Shown here: positions 52,825 through 62,060 of the stretch, in pieces
Numbering within the stretch: position 1 is the stretch's first letter
Layout: every line of letters starts with the position of its first letter
NCBI GenBank assembly: GCA_963851245.1
Contig: CAWKOH010000002.1
Coordinates: 310,001-374,000 of the forward strand
Length of the DNA: 64,000 nt
Direction: 5' to 3'
Origin: CAWKOH01 sp963851245
GTDB lineage: Bacteria > Actinomycetota > Acidimicrobiia > Acidimicrobiales > Palsa-688
The notes under the pieces: generated by a model
Databases searched by the model: none
Told to the model about the DNA's origin: nothing
The model's input: only the letters and a program-made list of their open reading frames with translations
Program-made: the position numbers and the translations under genes

Positions 52825-53682
52825 TCAGACGACATCGGCGATTTTCCACTCCAGCCTGGCGAAGACGACCAGCCCGGCGGCGAAGACCGCGACCGTCGCC
52901 GCGACTGAGTACGCCACTGCCCAAGGCGTGAGCTGAGTGTGGCCGATCAGGGACCACCGGCATCCCTCGACTATGGAGGCGACCGGGTTGAGGAGGTACA
53001 ACGTCTGGAGGTTGGCGGGGACGGCGTTGACGGAGTAGGCGACCGGCGTGACGAGCAGGAGCATCGGCACGAGCGCGGTGGCGATGTACTGCACGTCTCG
53101 GTAGAAGACGGCCGTGGAGGAGAGGATCAGGCTGCAGCCGGTGGCGAGCAGGACCGCCAGCACGAGCCAGAGCGGGAGGGTGACGAGGCGGGGAGCGACG
53201 GGGATCTGGTAGGCGGCGAGGATGACGGCCATGACGACGCAGCTGATTGCCGCGTTCACCAGAGCCGGAGCCATCCTGGAGAAGGGAAGTATGAGCCGAG
53301 GGAAGTAGATCCGGGTGAACAGCGAGGCGCTCGAGGTCAGGCTGTTCGACCCCGTCGACAGGATGCCCGAGAAGAGGTTCCAGGCGAGCAGGCCGGCGTA
53401 GGAGAAGGCGAAGTAGGGGACGCCGCCAGCCGACAGGTTGGCGACCGAGCCGAACACAAACGAGAACAGCCCCGCCGAAAGCAAGGGTGACAAGACAATC
53501 CACACCGCGCCGAGCACGGTCTGGCGGTACATAACGGTGATGTCCCGCTTGAAGAAGAGGAACACGAGCTGCCGGGCCTTCACCGCCTCCCGGAGATCGG
53601 GGAACCACTTCCGTCGGCTGTCGATCCTGAACGGCGCGACGACCGGCATCACGTCGACCGGCATCATGTCCCTCGTTGGCAT
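52825..53682 (-). CDS. wzm: Wzm-like ABC-2 type polysaccharide export permease
   Basis: 285 residues from ATG 53682 (ATG 53736 is an in-frame alternative). An N-terminal interface helix region (FPDLREAVKARQLVFLFFKRDI) is followed by the family signature YRQTVLGAVWIVLSPLLSAG and six membrane helices. YFPRLILPFSRMAP forms the coupling-loop region, and the C-terminal helices end VFARLEWKIADVV. It would pair with the Wzt ATPase at 35935 to export lipid-linked glycan. In most loci wzm and wzt are adjacent; here they are ~15.5 kb apart and on opposite strands. GT4 genes lie on both sides. Confidence 0.9.
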   Translation of the reverse strand: MPTRDMMPVDVMPVVAPFRIDSRRKWFPDLREAVKARQLVFLFFKRDITVMYRQTVLGAVWIVLSPLLSAGLFSFVFGSVANLSAGGVPYFAFSYAGLLAWNLFSGILSTGSNSLTSSASLFTRIYFPRLILPFSRMAPALVNAAISCVVMAVILAAYQIPVAPRLVTLPLWLVLAVLLATGCSLILSSTAVFYRDVQYIATALVPMLLLVTPVAYSVNAVPANLQTLYLLNPVASIVEGCRWSLIGHTQLTPWAVAYSVAATVAVFAAGLVVFARLEWKIADVV

Positions 53683-53758
53683 TCCAGTTGACCCGTTCCC
53701 ACCGCCCCAGCCGGGCGACAAGCGGGGCACGGCCACGCTACACGCCCACCCGCTGCGC

Positions 53759-54970
53759 TCAGCATCCCGGAGAAACCCCCAGGGGGGCGGGCTCTACCCC
53801 GACCAGGGCGTCTGCCACCCGATCCCACCTGTAGGTACTGGCGTGCTCGGCGGCGAGGGCTCCTAGCCGGCGGCGCAGCGGCAAATCTTCGAGGAGGAGC
53901 CGGAGCCGGGACGCCAGGTCAGCGGCTTCTCCCGGCTCGAACAGGAGACCGGTCCGGCCGTCGAGCACCACCTCCGGGATGGCGCCGATCCGGCTGCCGA
54001 CGACCGGTACCCCGCACGACATCGCCTCGGCTGCGACCATGCCGAATCCCTCCGTACCCCAGACTGTGGGGAACACCAGGACGTCGGCGGCGGCCACGGT
54101 CCGGGCCACCTCGTCGAAGGTGAGCTCACCGAGGAACTCCACCCGTCCTCCGACGCCCGCCCCGGCGACGATGGATCGGACCTCCTCCTCCAGCGACCCG
54201 GCCGGTCCGGCGAAGCGGAATCGGGCGGGTACGTCGCCCAGCAGGGGGATCGCTCGGGCCAGGACATCGGCCCCCTTCCTCCGGTGCATGGCCCCGACGA
54301 ACAGCACCACTGGCTCGTTGTCCCTCCCTCCCGCCCGATCCGGATCCGGGCGGAAGCGCTCGTGATCGACCCCCGGGAAGGCCACCTCGATATCGGCGCG
54401 GCCGCTACCCGACCGGCACAGCTGTCTGGTGTAGTCGGAATTGGCGATCACCCGGTCGGCTCGCTGCGCCACGACCGCAGCCAGCCGGCGGTTCCATTTC
54501 GGGCTCGCCCACTCCGCGCCGTGCACAATCAGCGTGACGGGGATTCCGAGCGTCCGACCGGCGACCACCGCCGCCAGGCCCCTGACGCCGGCGTGATGGG
54601 CGAGGATGTGCTCCGGCCGTTCCCGTCGGGCGACCGAGTGGACCCGGTTCGCGACGATGAGAACCTGCAGTCCGGGCCGCGGGCCGATATCGGTGACGAT
54701 GGGCCCGGTGAGCGCGGCCCAGGAGCGGAGCACCGCCGGGGAGCCGAGCGCTTCGAGCGTTCCCCGGCCGTACCGGCCCGTGACCCGCTGGTAGGAGGCG
54801 AGCGGGGGCAGGATCTTCTCGTCGCTCGGCTCGCTATCGGCGAAGTGGACGGCTACGCCCCTCCGGGACAGCTCGGCGCACACCTGGTAGCAGTACATGC
54901 CAACGCCGCCGAACGGCTTCGGCATGTCCCCGACCATGAGCACCGCCCGGTCGGACGGCGGAGACTTCAC
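53759..54970 (-). CDS. GT4-family glycosyltransferase
   Basis: 403 residues from GTG 54970; the open frame upstream to 55846 has no family support. GT-B fold: VLMVGDMPKPFGGVGMYCYQV at the N-terminus (donor-side glycine loop), HILAHHAGVRGLAAVV, VTLIVHGAEW, then VVLFVGAMHRRKGADVLARA, VFPTVWGTEGFGMVAAEAMSCG (retaining GT4 glutamates) and GAIPEVVLDGRTGLLF. It heads the minus-strand Wzm operon and is divergent from the NeuB-like gene; the 180-base gap between contains three CCTAGGGA copies. Confidence 0.87.
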   Translation of the reverse strand: MKSPPSDRAVLMVGDMPKPFGGVGMYCYQVCAELSRRGVAVHFADSEPSDEKILPPLASYQRVTGRYGRGTLEALGSPAVLRSWAALTGPIVTDIGPRPGLQVLIVANRVHSVARRERPEHILAHHAGVRGLAAVVAGRTLGIPVTLIVHGAEWASPKWNRRLAAVVAQRADRVIANSDYTRQLCRSGSGRADIEVAFPGVDHERFRPDPDRAGGRDNEPVVLFVGAMHRRKGADVLARAIPLLGDVPARFRFAGPAGSLEEEVRSIVAGAGVGGRVEFLGELTFDEVARTVAAADVLVFPTVWGTEGFGMVAAEAMSCGVPVVGSRIGAIPEVVLDGRTGLLFEPGEAADLASRLRLLLEDLPLRRRLGALAAEHASTYRWDRVADALVGVEPAPLGVSPGC

Positions 54971-55000
54971 GGCCGGGTGTCCCTCCGCATCGCGGTGGAG

Positions 55001-55071
55001 CCTAGGGAGGCCACCGTAGGCTGGCCACCGGCGATGCCCCCTAGGGATGTCACAAGGGCCATCCCTAGGGA
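55001..55071. promoter_or_regulatory. Cluster of three CCTAGGGA motifs including an inverted repeat
   Basis: CCTAGGGA occurs at 55001-55008, 55040-55047 and 55064-55071 in the 180-base divergent gap. The last two belong to a perfect 10-base inverted repeat: CCCTAGGGAT (55039-55048) and ATCCCTAGGG (55061-55070), separated by 12 bases. It looks like an operator able to control both the Wzm and NeuB operons. The regulator is unknown. Confidence 0.45.
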
Positions 55072-55150
55072 GGTTGCCCCCTCTTCGACCGGGTCCGACG
55101 GCCTTTACGATCCTCGATGGACCGCGTCGGCGAAGTCGGGAGGTGCGTCC

Positions 55151-56044
55151 GTGACGGATACCGTACAGATCGGCGGTCGGCGAGTCGGGGCGGGCGAGCC
55201 CTGCTACTTCGTCGCCGAGATCGGGATCAACCACAACGGGGACCTCGGCCTGGCTCGCAAGTTGATCTCGGCGGCGGTGGCGGCTGGGGTCGACGCCGTC
55301 AAGTTCCAGAAACGCACGGTCGAGGTGGTCTACACGGCCGAGGAGCTCAGCCGGCCGAGGGAGAACCCCTTCGGGCCGACTAACGGCGACCTGAAGCGCG
55401 GGCTCGAGTTCGGGCCCGAGGAGTTCGAGGCGATCGACGAGTACTGCCGGATGTACGGCATACCCTGGTTCGCGTCGTGCTGGGACGAGGAATCGGTCGA
55501 CTTCGTGGCCCGCTTCGACCCGCCCTGCTTCAAGATCGCCTCGGCCTCGCTCACCGACGACGCTCTGCTGCGCCACCACCGCCGGTACGGCAAGCCGATC
55601 GTCCTCTCCACCGGCATGAGTGACCTCGACGAGATCGACCACGCCGTCGAGGTCCTCGGCACCGAAGACCTCGTGATCCTGCACGCCACCAGCACGTATC
55701 CGGCCCAGCCGGCGGAGCTCAACCTGCGGGCCATCGCCGTGCTGGGCGAGCGCTACGGCGTCCCGGTCGGCTACTCGGGGCACGAGGTCGGCCTGGCCAC
55801 CTCCGTGGCGGCCGGGGCGTTGGGGGCGTGCATGATCGAGCGTCACATCAGCCTCGACCGGGCGATGTGGGGCTCCGACCAGGCGGCGTCGGTCGAACCG
55901 CTCGGGTTCCAGCGGCTGGTCAAGGACGTCAGGGCGGTCGAGCAGGCGCTCGGCGACGGCGTCAAGGTCGTGTACGAGAGCGAGGTGCCCATCCGGGAGA
56001 AGTTGCGCCGGGTCGGGTCACATCCCCTGGCCACGGGGAGGTGA
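55151..56044 (+). CDS. Nonulosonate synthase, NeuB-type (short, no SAF domain)
   Basis: 297 residues from GTG 55151, with GGGAGGT about 6 bases upstream. The NeuB TIM barrel is complete: CYFVAEIGINHNGDLGLARKL, VDAVKFQKRT, PWFASCWDEESVDFV, FKIASASLTD, IVLSTGMSDLDEI, VILHATSTYPAQPAELNL, VGYSGHEVGLATSVAAGALG and ERHISLDRAMWGSDQAASVE. It condenses phosphoenolpyruvate with a C6 sugar to form sialic, legionaminic or pseudaminic acid. The usual C-terminal SAF/antifreeze-like domain is absent. Neighbouring CMP-synthetase and PtmA-like SDR genes favour a legionaminate-type product (inference). Confidence 0.85.
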   Translation: MTDTVQIGGRRVGAGEPCYFVAEIGINHNGDLGLARKLISAAVAAGVDAVKFQKRTVEVVYTAEELSRPRENPFGPTNGDLKRGLEFGPEEFEAIDEYCRMYGIPWFASCWDEESVDFVARFDPPCFKIASASLTDDALLRHHRRYGKPIVLSTGMSDLDEIDHAVEVLGTEDLVILHATSTYPAQPAELNLRAIAVLGERYGVPVGYSGHEVGLATSVAAGALGACMIERHISLDRAMWGSDQAASVEPLGFQRLVKDVRAVEQALGDGVKVVYESEVPIREKLRRVGSHPLATGR

Positions 56045-56796
56045 GCCACCGGGTCGTCGCCCTGATCCCGGCCCGCGGGGGTTCGAAGGGCATTCCCCGG
56101 AAGAACGTCATGCCGATAGCGGGAAAGCCCCTGATTGCGTGGTCGATCCTCCAGGGGCTCGAAGCGTCGAGGGTCGACCGGGTAGTCGTGAGCACCGACG
56201 ATCCCGAGATCGCCTCCGTCGCGCTCGAATACGGTGCCGAGGTGCCGTTCCTGCGCCCGGCCGAGTTCGCCCACGACCTCGCTCCAGACGTCGACGTATT
56301 CGCCCACGCCCTGCGGTACCTCCTGGAGGCCGAACGGTACGCACCGGACGCCGTCGTGCACCTCCGGCCGACGGGGCCGGTTCGGCGCAGCGCGGACATC
56401 GACCTCGCGGTCGACCTCCTCATGGCCCATCCCGACGCCGATTCCGTGCGGTCGGTCTCGGTGGTGCACCAGAGCCCCTACAAGATGTGGAGCCGGCGTG
56501 ACGACGGGAGCATCGAGCCCCTGCTGCGTCTGCCCGGTGTCGTCGACTGCCAGTCCCGACCCCGCCAGTCGCTTCCCGCCGCCTACTGGCAGAACGGCTA
56601 CGTCGACGTTCTCCGGCCCCGGGTGGTCAGTGAGGGGGGATCGATGTGCGGCGAGCACGTGCTCCCGTTCCTCGTCGACACGACGCTGTTCGACCTCGAC
56701 TACCCCGAGGACATCGGGCCGGTGGAGGAGGCGCTGTTGCGGCTCCAGGCGGGAGGTACCCCCGCAGCGATGGATCGGCACCGCCACCCGGTATGA
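56041..56796 (+). CDS. CMP-nonulosonate cytidylyltransferase (NeuA/PtmB-like)
   Basis: 251 residues from GTG 56041, overlapping the synthase stop by 4 bases. The signature VVALIPARGGSKGIPRKNV begins the CTP-binding loop, followed by GKPLIAWSI, VVVSTDDPEIASVA (metal/CTP site), VVHLRPTGPVRR and NGYVDVLRPRVV. It activates the nonulosonic acid with CTP to CMP-sugar for transfer. Size and motifs fit NeuA, LegF/PtmB or PseF, which cannot be told apart here. It ends in ATGA with the SDR gene. Confidence 0.87.
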   Translation: MSHRVVALIPARGGSKGIPRKNVMPIAGKPLIAWSILQGLEASRVDRVVVSTDDPEIASVALEYGAEVPFLRPAEFAHDLAPDVDVFAHALRYLLEAERYAPDAVVHLRPTGPVRRSADIDLAVDLLMAHPDADSVRSVSVVHQSPYKMWSRRDDGSIEPLLRLPGVVDCQSRPRQSLPAAYWQNGYVDVLRPRVVSEGGSMCGEHVLPFLVDTTLFDLDYPEDIGPVEEALLRLQAGGTPAAMDRHRHPV

Positions 56797-57624
56797 GCGC
56801 CCACGGCGACGCCGTCGGGGGCCGCTGGCGGCTCGACGGGCGGACGGCTCTGGTCACCGGTGGTGCCGGGTTCCTGGGCTGTCAGTGGGTGGGCGCTCTG
56901 TTGGCGGCCGGCGCCCGGGTCGTGAGCGTGGACCGGGTGGAGGCGGCCGGGTGGGACATCGCCGAAGCGGACCTCGACCGCCTGAGCGAACACGTCGTCG
57001 ACATCACCGATCCCGACGCCGTCGCCGCCCTGGCCGGGCAGCTATCTGACGCCGGGTGCGGCGTGGACGTTCTGGTCAACAACGCGGCCGTGGACGCGCC
57101 GGTGGAGCACTCAGGGCTGAAGGGCGGCGACCGGTTCGAGACGTTTCAGGTGCGAGCGCTGGTACGACGAGATCGCCGTCGGCCTCACCGGGGCGTTCCT
57201 CTGCTCGCAGGTGTTCGGCTCCGCGATGGCCGGCCGCGGCCGGGGGGTCATCGTCAACATCGGGTCCGACCTCGGCCTGGTCGGCCCCGACCAGAGGCTC
57301 TACCGGCTCGACGGGGTGCCCGAGCACGAACAGCCGGTCAAGCCGGTCACCTACTCGGTCATCAAGACCGGGATCATCGGTCTGACCCGCTACCTGGCGA
57401 CCTACTGGGGGGATCGTGGCGTACGGGCCAACGTGCTGTGCCTCGGGGGTGTGGCCCGGGACCAGCCCTCCGAGTTCGTCGAGAAGGTCTCCGCTCGCAT
57501 ACCCCTCGGTCGCATGGCCCGGGCCGACGAGTACCGGGACGCCATGGTGTTCCTCTGCTCGGACGCGTCCTCGTACATGACCGGATCGTGCCTGGTGCTC
57601 GATGGCGGCCGGACCGTCTGGTAG
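56793..57624 (+). CDS. SDR oxidoreductase, PtmA-like (frameshifted)
   Basis: ATG 56793. The first frame gives GRTALVTGGAGFLGCQWVG and VDVLVNNAAVDAP, and breaks at about 57153 by one extra C. The correct continuation is ERWYDEIAVGLTGAFLCSQ, then GVIVNIGSDLGLVGPDQR, VKPVTYSVIKTGIIGLTRYL and GSCLVLDGGRTVW to TAG 57622. Joined length ~276 residues. The block with the Tyr-x3-Lys and GPDQR loop resembles the flagellin-glycan SDR PtmA of legionaminic acid routes. Its coupling to the NeuB- and NeuA-like genes supports this. Precise substrate is inference. Confidence 0.75.
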
Positions 57625-57680
57625 GCATGCCCCTCGGCGGCGGGCGCCGGCCGGGCGGGGACAGATGAGAGCTCCTCGGG

Positions 57681-58460
57681 GTGCCCGCCTCGACGTTGGG
57701 GGCGACCTCGTGGAGGCGGCGGGCCGGCCGGGTCCGCAACCGGGTGGAGGACATGCCCCTGGCGGTGCGCTGGTCACGCCGGGCGGCCGGGGTGCGGCGG
57801 CGGATCGATGCTTCAGGGACCGTTGCCCTCACCTTCGACGACGGCCCGGACCCGATCTGGACGCCGCAGGTGCTGGCCCTGCTGGCCCGGCACGGGGCGA
57901 CGGCGACCTTCTTCCTCCTCGGTCGCCAGGTCGCGGCCCACCCGGATCTGGTGGGGCAGATACTCGACCGCGGCCACGCCGTCGGCTCGCACTCCTGGTC
58001 CCACCCCCACCCGGTTGGGCGGACCTGGCGGGAGCTCGCCGAGGACTACGGCCGGGGCCGCGCCGAGGTCGAGGCGGCGGTGGGCCGGGAGGTGGCGCTG
58101 TTCCGGCCCCCCCACGGTCTGGTGAACTCAGCCGTGGTCGTCGCCATCAGGCGGGTCCGCCTGCAACCGTGGATCTGGACGATCGACACACGCGACTGGG
58201 CTGCCGAGTCGGATCCACGGACGATAGCCGCCAGGGCGTCGGGTGCGGTCACCGGCGACGTCCTGCTGTGGCACGACGGCCTGGTTGCTACGAAGCCGAC
58301 CGACCCGCGCGACCGTTCGGCCTCCCTGGCGGCGCTCGAGACGGTCCTCGGCGAGCTGTCCTCGCGTGGCCTGCGCTTCGGGCCGCTCACCGCTTCGCCC
58401 GGCCCGAACCCAGTCGTGGCACCCACACTGTGGACCGGTGAGGACGGGTCGGGCCGCTGA
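57681..58460 (+). CDS. Polysaccharide deacetylase, NodB type
   Basis: 259 residues from GTG 57681. All NodB motifs are in place: TVALTFDDGPDPIWTP (Asp-Asp), HAVGSHSWSHPHP (metal-binding His pair), LFRPPHGLVN and WTIDTRDW, with VLLWHD near the end. The N-terminus is Arg-rich with no signal peptide, so it may act at the inner face or on carrier-linked precursors. It removes N- or O-acetyl groups from sugar residues. Its stop shares bases with the ATG of the next gene. Confidence 0.86.
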   Translation: MPASTLGATSWRRRAGRVRNRVEDMPLAVRWSRRAAGVRRRIDASGTVALTFDDGPDPIWTPQVLALLARHGATATFFLLGRQVAAHPDLVGQILDRGHAVGSHSWSHPHPVGRTWRELAEDYGRGRAEVEAAVGREVALFRPPHGLVNSAVVVAIRRVRLQPWIWTIDTRDWAAESDPRTIAARASGAVTGDVLLWHDGLVATKPTDPRDRSASLAALETVLGELSSRGLRFGPLTASPGPNPVVAPTLWTGEDGSGR

Positions 58461-59687
58461 TGTCGGGGATCGGCTACCGCCTCAAGCGCTGGTCCTACTC
58501 CGGCGGCCGACGGTTGGTGACCGGAGGCCGCCCGGGTTCCGGATCGCCCGGACCCGAATCGTCTTCCCGGGCCGCCGCCGTCCGCCTGGCGACCCGCCTG
58601 GCCCGCCTTACCGACGTGCAGCACGAGGTGACCGACGACCTGGCGTCGTGGTGCGCGTCGCGAGGGCTGGAGAGCGAGGTCCTTTCCGCCGGGCGCGTCG
58701 TCCGTCCCGCACTTCCGCGACCCCTCGAAGGGGGGGTCCGTGCACCCCAACTTCGTGGCGTGGAGCGAGACGCCGGTGCCCGAACGCCGGCTGTTCCGCA
58801 TCCCTGGGGCACGGCTGTGGGGCCCGGATGGGATCGTGGTGCTCCCGGACGGCTCGCTGGCGGCTGAGGGCGTCTATGACCGGCACCACCTTGAACGCAA
58901 CCCGGCCTACCGCAAGCCCATGCCGCGCCGGAGCAGAACGGTTCAAGGCGACCACTTCTCCCTGCTTGGGCCGTTCTCCAACCGCGGCAACTACTTCCAC
59001 TGGTTGCACGACGCCCTGCTGCGGCTCCATGGGGTGCAGGAGCGCCTACCGGCGGGAACCGGCTACCTCGTTCCGCCCCGTCTGGCCGGGTTCCAACGTG
59101 AGTCCCTGCGCCTGCTCGGCGTGCCGGACGAGAGCCTCGTGGCCTACCAGGGCGACCTATGGCAGCCCGAGCAGCTGTGGTTCGCCTCGCTGCCGCCCCC
59201 CGGCGCCCAGGTGTTCGAGGCCGCCGAGTGGTTGCGCGACCGGATGTGGTCGGCGGCCGGGGTGGGCTCGCCTGGGCTGCGGAGGCGCATCTACATATCG
59301 CGGGCCGGAGCCAGGTGGGGGCGGATCGTCAACGAACGCCAGCTGCTCCCGGTCCTCGACCGCTTTGGTTTCGAGGTGGTGGCGTGTGAGCAGCTGTCGG
59401 TCGCCCAGCAGGTCCGGTTGTTCTCCGGCGTGTCGGCGATCGTCTCCCCGCTGGGGGCGGGGCAGACCAACGCCCTGTTCGCGCCCCCCGGCGCCAGGAT
59501 CGTGCAGATCCTCGAGCCCAGCGCAGAGAGCCGCTTTTTCGTCTACTGGGGTCTCGCCGGGACGTGCGGTCAGGAGTACCACTACGTGATAGGAACGACC
59601 GTCCCCAATCCGGCCTGGCCCCAGTACCCGGACCTGGAGCTGTCGCCGGAGCGGTTGGAGCGCGCCCTGGAGTCCGTGGTCGGATGA
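58460..59687 (+). CDS. DUF563/GT61-family glycosyltransferase (frameshifted)
   Basis: ATG 58460 shares a base with the upstream stop. The first ~95 codons (MSGIGYRLKRWSYSGGRR...) lead into a G7 run at 58730-58736. Dropping one G joins to SVHPNFVAWSETPVPERRLF, then LLGPFSNRGNYFHWLHDALL (GT61 hallmark), IYISRAGARWGRIVNE, and the catalytic-core region VSAIVSPLGAGQTNALFAPPG, ending TGA 59687. Joined length ~408 residues. GT61 enzymes transfer xylose, arabinose or GlcNAc in eukaryotes and unknown sugars in bacteria. It is ATGA-linked to the next GT4 gene. Confidence 0.8.
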
Positions 59688-60816
59688 CCGCTCGCATGGT
59701 AGTGGTGCTGCTCTCCGTCGACGCCCGGCCCAACTCGGGCTGGGGCACCATGACCGCCATGATCGGCGAGGAACTCCTCCGCCGCAAAGAGGTGGACCTG
59801 CACCTGCTGCTCACCGCCGACGGTGACGTCGACCCGTCCAGCCCGCTGGCCGAGCGAACCCGGCGAGTGCTGCCCCCCTGGCGAAGGTCACTGCGGTGCG
59901 ACCTCAGGGGATGGTGGCGGACGGTCGTACCGCTCGGCCTGCCGCCGGAGACCCAGATCGTGCACGCCGTCGTCGAGTTCCCCTGTGCCATCCACGCTTG
60001 GACCGCGGCCCGACGGGCCAAGATTCCGTTCGTCGTGTCCGGCCAGGGCACCTACAGCCTGGTGCCCCTTCTGCGCCGGCCCGACCGGTGGCCGTTCGCG
60101 GCGGCCCTGCGGCACGCCGCGGCCGTCACCGTCCCGAGCGAGTTCACCCGGAGGGTCATGCTGGACGCGCTCGGCGAGGAGATCCCGGTGCAGGTTGTGC
60201 CCAACGCCGTCGACGCGCTCAGGTTCCAGCGGGGCGCTCCTGACCCCCAAGCGACGAGACGCCGGTTCGGGCTGGACGTGGGCGCGCCCCTCGTGTTGAG
60301 CGTGGGCGCCGGCAAGAGGCGGAAGGGCTTCGACGTCCTCCTCGACGCCTTCGCGGGTCCGGCACCTGTACCCCCACGTACAGCTGGCCGTGGCCGGTTC
60401 GCCCGGGGCCTACGCCGACCTGCCGACCGACGACCACGTTCACTTCCTCGGTCAGGTCAGCGACGAGGACCTCGTCGAGCTGTACCGGACCTGCGACGTG
60501 TTCGCCCTGCTGCCGCGATTCGACTCCGGCTATTTCGAGGGCTTCGGTCTCGTCTACCTGGAGGCCGGCGCCTGCGGGAAGCCGGTCGTGGCCACCCGCA
60601 GCGGGGGGGTGGCCCAGGCGGTGCTCGACGGAGAGACCGGGCTCCTGGTGCCCGAAGGTGACGCCGAGGCTGCGGCGTCGGCCATAGTCCGGCTCCTGGA
60701 GGACGCGGGAACTCAGGCTCCGGCTGGGCGAGCGGGGACGTCTGTGGGCGGAGAGCCACGACTGGCCGGGCTACGTAGATCGGTTTCTTGACATCTACCG
60801 CGCCGCCCTCTCTTGA
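59684..60816 (+). CDS. GT4-family glycosyltransferase (two frameshifts)
   Basis: ATG 59684 overlaps the GT61 stop. The first frame gives RMVVVLLSVDARPNSGWGTM, FVVSGQGTYSLVPLLRRPD and LVLSVGAGKRRKGFDVLLDA. One extra G in 60355-60357 moves to RHLYPHVQLAVAG, FALLPRFDSGYFEGFGLVYL and GGVAQAVLDGETGLLVPEGD. One extra G in 60707-60709 moves to ELRLRLGERGRLWAESHDWP and TGA 60814. Joined length ~377 residues. The last shift is confirmed by TTG 60813 of the next gene forming a normal TTGA overlap. Confidence 0.78.
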
Positions 60817-62051
60817 CAGCGCCCGCAGCCGGAGCGGGGGCGCCGGCCGTCACCCGGGTCGTGTACGTGGCCAACGTCCGCCTGCCTACCGAAAAGGCCC
60901 ACGGGCACGCCATCGTCCAGATGTGCGCGGCGTTGGCCTCCGCTGGCGCCCAGGTCGAGCTGTGGCACTCACGGGACAACGGGGACCGGACGCAGTCGGT
61001 GTTCGACTACTACACCGTCGAGCCGTCGTTCGTGGTCCGCAAGCTGGCCAACCTCGACGTCATCCCGCTGGAGCGGTGGCTGCCGCCGCCGGTCATGAAG
61101 TACCTGGGCGGCGGCCAGACCCTGACCTGGACCTGGTACGCGGCGAGGGTGGCCCGGAACAAAGGTGCGCAGCTCTACCTGACGCGCGATTTGTGGGCGG
61201 CCTGGTGGCTGACCGGCAGGGGTCTGCCGGTCGTGGCGGAGATCCACATCCCCCCCGAAGGACCCACCCGCCACCTCCTCCCGCGGCTGGGCCGTCGACC
61301 GAGCCTGATAACGGTCGTCGCTCTGACCGACAGGGGGCGGGAGCGACTTGTAGCGGAGGGTCTGCCGTCCTCGCGGGTCACGGTCCTAAGGAGTGGGGTG
61401 GACGTCTCCGCCTACTCGGTGGTCCCGGACCGGAAAGAGTGCCGCCGCCTCTGCGGCCTGCCCGCCGACCGCCCGATCGTCGGCTATGTGGGCCGCTTCC
61501 AGACGATGGGAATCGAGAAGGGAATACCGGAGCTGATCCGCGCCGTCGGGCTCTTGCGCTCGGGTTATGGGCTGGACCCGCTCCTGCTCTGCGTCGGCGG
61601 CCCGATGGATCCGGTGGCCGCCTACCAGGCGCTGGCCCGCGAGTGCGGCCTCGGCCCCGACTCCTTCCTGTTCCACGACCGTGTGCCGAGCGCCCGGGTC
61701 CCGACATGGGTCGGGGCGCTCGACGTGGCCGTGGTACCCGCGCCCGCTGTGGCCCACTTCACCGACTACGCCTCGCCCCTGAAGATCTTCGAGTGCATGG
61801 CAGCCGGGACGCCGATTGTCGCCACCGACTTGCCGGCCCATCGGGAGGTCCTGGTCCACGCCCGGACGGCCTGGCTGGCGCAACCGGGAAGTCCCGGCTC
61901 CCTCGCCGAGGGGATCTCGGCGTTGCTGTCGGACCCGGCCCTGCGGCAAGGGATGGCGTTGCGGGCGCGGACGGCGGTGGAGGACCTCGACTGGCGCCAC
62001 CGGGCCGAGCGGATCCTCGCCCTCGTTCCAGCGGGCGGGGCGAGCACCTGA
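60813..62051 (+). CDS. GT4-family glycosyltransferase
   Basis: 412 residues from TTG 60813, in a TTGA overlap with the corrected end of the upstream gene. The N-domain has RVVYVANVRLPTEKAHGHAI and LYLTRDLWAAWWLTGRGLP. The C-domain has RPIVGYVGRFQTMGIEKGIP, WVGALDVAVVPAPAVAHFTD and the donor-site ASPLKIFECMAAGTPIVATD. It is the last gene of the plus-strand NeuB-to-GT4 run. Its stop lies 9 bases from the stop of the convergent polymerase gene. Donor and acceptor are unknown. Confidence 0.87.
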   Translation: MTAPAAGAGAPAVTRVVYVANVRLPTEKAHGHAIVQMCAALASAGAQVELWHSRDNGDRTQSVFDYYTVEPSFVVRKLANLDVIPLERWLPPPVMKYLGGGQTLTWTWYAARVARNKGAQLYLTRDLWAAWWLTGRGLPVVAEIHIPPEGPTRHLLPRLGRRPSLITVVALTDRGRERLVAEGLPSSRVTVLRSGVDVSAYSVVPDRKECRRLCGLPADRPIVGYVGRFQTMGIEKGIPELIRAVGLLRSGYGLDPLLLCVGGPMDPVAAYQALARECGLGPDSFLFHDRVPSARVPTWVGALDVAVVPAPAVAHFTDYASPLKIFECMAAGTPIVATDLPAHREVLVHARTAWLAQPGSPGSLAEGISALLSDPALRQGMALRARTAVEDLDWRHRAERILALVPAGGAST

Positions 62052-62060
62052 TCGGGCGCC

